Positions 62,394-64,000 of a DNA stretch of 64,000 nt are shown here, piece by piece. The DNA is from Chitinophaga ginsengisoli. GTDB taxonomy: Bacteria > Bacteroidota > Bacteroidia > Chitinophagales > Chitinophagaceae. The stretch is from positions 1 to 64,000 of the forward strand of contig NZ_PYGK01000024.1 of assembly GCF_003014595.1 (NCBI RefSeq). The letters are read 5' to 3'. The notes beneath the pieces were generated by a model that was not told the origin of the DNA, did no database searches, and saw nothing but the letters and a program-made list of their open reading frames with translations. A program made the position numbers and the translations under genes. How positions within the stretch are numbered: position 1 is the first letter of the stretch; every line of letters begins with the position of its first letter.

Positions 62394-63728
62394 ATGACGT
62401 TAGACATATTTTTCACCATCTTCCTGGTACTGCTGAACGGATTTTTTGTGGCAGCAGAATTTGCGATTGTGAAAGTCCGGTCCTCGCAGATAGAAGTGAA
62501 TTCCGGCCGTAGTAAGGCGGTCTCGCAGATGGCCAAAAGTATTGTTAATAACCTCGACGGTTATCTTGCTGCCACCCAGCTGGGAATCACCCTTGCGTCA
62601 CTCGGATTGGGCTGGGTAGGCGAAAAAGTCACTACAACACTGATCATCCAACTTTTTGAGGCATTACATCTCAATCTGGAAGAAGCGGTAGCACATAAAA
62701 TAGCCATCCCTCTTGCCTTCCTGAGTATTACCATTCTGCATATCGTATTCGGGGAACTGGCACCTAAGTCGCTGGCTATACGCAAACCGGTGCCTACTAC
62801 CTTTACCGTAGCCGTGCCCCTGAAATTGTTCTATGTGGTGTTCAGACCTTTCATCTGGATCCTGAACGGCCTTGCTAACGTTATACTCCGGGCTGTGGGT
62901 ATCCGTCCGGTACATGAGCATGAAGACATCCACACGGAAGAAGAACTCCGTGTGATCATCGCTGAAAGTCACCAGGGTGGCGTGATTGAAGAAACGGAGA
63001 AAGCACTGATACAGAACGTATTCAACCTGGGCGACCGTCAGGTATCTGCCCTGATGACCCCTCGTAATGAGGTGGTATGGCTGGATATTACAGACGATCC
63101 GGAGGTAAATAAAGCCAAAATCCTGTCACAGAAACATACGGTATACCCACTTGCAAAAGAGGACCTGGATCATACGACAGGCTTTGTGTATTCCAAAGAC
63201 CTCCTCAGCGAGAATTTTAATGAGGTGATCAATAACCTCGAAAGCATCAGTCGCAAGTTGCTGGTGGTAACCGTCCATAACAGGGCGTATCAGCTGCTTG
63301 AGCTATTCAAAAGAGAGCGTATCTATCAGGCGATGGTCGTGGATGAATTCGGATCTATCAAGGGTCTGGTTACCATCAACGATATCGTGGATGCCCTTGT
63401 GGGAGACATCTCTGAAACGAATGAATTCGAATATGAGGTGATCCGCAATGAAGATGGTAGCCTGCTGGTAGATGGCCAGTTACCTTTCGTAGAATTCCTG
63501 GAACTGATGGGCTTAGACGCTGATCCGCAAAAAGTGAATATTGCCAACTTCGTAACCCTGGGCGGATTTATCCTGGACAGGATGGGCAAGATACCTACTA
63601 CCGGAGACAGCATCAGCTGGAGGAACCTGAAACTGGAAGTGATCAAGATGGACCAGCATCGTATTGCCAAGGTACACATCTGCAATATTCAAAAAGATAA
63701 AGACAAGGAGAAGGAAGAAGAGAAATAA
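62394..63728 (+). CDS. CNNM/CBS-domain membrane protein (hemolysin C/CorC-like)
   Basis: A 444-residue inner-membrane protein: DUF21 domain with three or four membrane segments (about 1-180, NGFFVAAEFAIVKVRSSQIE, QLGITLASLGLGWVGE), a CBS pair (about 200-330, MTPRNEVVWLDI, MVVDEFGSIKGLVTINDIVDALVGDI) and a CorC_HlyC domain (about 350-435, DGQLPFVEFLELMG). The acidic Lys-rich tail ends it. Related proteins export magnesium or cobalt; hemolysis is an old label. It follows HxlR by 43 bp and ends at a terminator. Confidence 0.9.
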   Translation: MTLDIFFTIFLVLLNGFFVAAEFAIVKVRSSQIEVNSGRSKAVSQMAKSIVNNLDGYLAATQLGITLASLGLGWVGEKVTTTLIIQLFEALHLNLEEAVAHKIAIPLAFLSITILHIVFGELAPKSLAIRKPVPTTFTVAVPLKLFYVVFRPFIWILNGLANVILRAVGIRPVHEHEDIHTEEELRVIIAESHQGGVIEETEKALIQNVFNLGDRQVSALMTPRNEVVWLDITDDPEVNKAKILSQKHTVYPLAKEDLDHTTGFVYSKDLLSENFNEVINNLESISRKLLVVTVHNRAYQLLELFKRERIYQAMVVDEFGSIKGLVTINDIVDALVGDISETNEFEYEVIRNEDGSLLVDGQLPFVEFLELMGLDADPQKVNIANFVTLGGFILDRMGKIPTTGDSISWRNLKLEVIKMDQHRIAKVHICNIQKDKDKEKEEEK

Positions 63729-63747
63729 GTCTTCCATCATCGATAAG

Positions 63748-63784
63748 AAAAAGGAGCTCAGTGTAATACCGGGCTCCTTTTTTA
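63748..63784 (+). terminator. Terminator of the CNNM/CBS gene
   Basis: AAAAAGGAGC pairs with GCTCCTTTTT around a 15-nt loop, with T beyond, 20 bp past the stop codon. Confidence 0.85.
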
Positions 63785-63828
63785 TTGAAACTATTTCTAT
63801 ATTCACTACTCACTTACATCACACCTTT

Positions 63829-64000
63829 ATGATCACCCGTTTGAAGGCTTTGTTACCACATGCACTTGCTATACTAGGGCTCTTAGTGCTCTCTGTTATC
63901 TACTGTAAACCAGCCCTGAACGGCAAAATACTCAGCCAGAGTGACAACATACAATGGCAGGCCATGGCGAGGGAGACCATGCAGTATAAGCACGCACACG
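63829..64000 (+). CDS. Start of a large membrane protein, YfhO-like (partial)
   Basis: The frame opens at ATG 63829 (MITRLKALLPHALAIL) and stays open for 57 codons to the window edge. One hydrophobic segment (about 10-26, HALAILGLLVLSVIYC) is followed by a periplasmic-type stretch with SQSDNIQWQAMARE. This start resembles Bacteroidota YfhO-type membrane proteins, which are thought to be glycosyltransferase-like. The family call rests on few residues. Confidence 0.45.
   Translation, partial: MITRLKALLPHALAILGLLVLSVIYCKPALNGKILSQSDNIQWQAMARETMQYKHAH

Overview
The window reads as a chromosomal segment of a Bacteroidota bacterium, most likely a Chitinophaga-like member of the Chitinophagaceae. 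The evidence is a SusC/SusD pair, an orphan FecR-type anti-sigma factor, a type IX (Por) sorting tail, DUF3857/transglutaminase proteins, GH92 and GH36 glycosidases, a Nudix-type AraR, and several promoters with the Bacteroidota -7 element TAnnTTTG. Assignment to genus is inference. No rRNA, tRNA, CRISPR array or phage region was seen.

Layout. 1-166 is the 5' end of a class C group II intron on the minus strand, running off the window. It sits against a terminator-like hairpin that belongs to a 101-bp repeat present in three tandem copies. 558-8986 holds guanine deaminase, clpB, a pair of transglutaminase-like exported proteins (one with its catalytic residues lost) and queG. 9715-14471 is an arabinose locus, araB-araD-araA plus araR, followed by a sugar-phosphatase-like HAD gene. 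Three copies of one 20-bp motif lie at the araB promoter, the araR promoter and in front of a possible small RNA. 15912-23242 holds an extradiol dioxygenase, a dicarboxylate symporter, a YdcF-like protein, an amidohydrolase, a SAM-riboswitch-controlled PLP trans-sulfuration enzyme and an NAD-dependent epimerase-like protein. 23341-29664 is a TetR regulator and a TolC/adaptor/RND efflux operon sharing one operator sequence.

29728-46755 is more accessory in character: an exported SGNH hydrolase, a response regulator without its phospho-acceptor, the orphan FecR protein, a GH92 mannosidase, a large fibre-like protein ending in an OmpA domain and coupled to a small Por-sorted protein, an exported VOC protein, MscS, a DEAD-box helicase, a receiver domain tethered to the membrane, a glycosyltransferase, an array of inverted repeats, and an NtrC-type regulator followed by an HPt protein. 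47208-64000 holds small stress-type and hypothetical genes, a histidine kinase, a 41-bp perfect palindrome, a SusCD pair, a double-OmpA protein, a GH36 alpha-galactosidase, an SDR/HxlR divergent pair, a CNNM/CBS membrane protein and the start of a large membrane protein.

The best-supported working units are: AraR and its candidate operators with araBDA; the SAM riboswitch with the trans-sulfuration gene; TetR with its efflux operon; HxlR with the SDR; and the two-gene surface unit at 36187-39785. No single wholly new system is proven. The strongest candidates for a closer look are the possible araR-linked small RNA at 15488-15794, the fibre-OmpA surface unit, the inverted-repeat array at 44875-45251 and the palindrome at 51729-51816.
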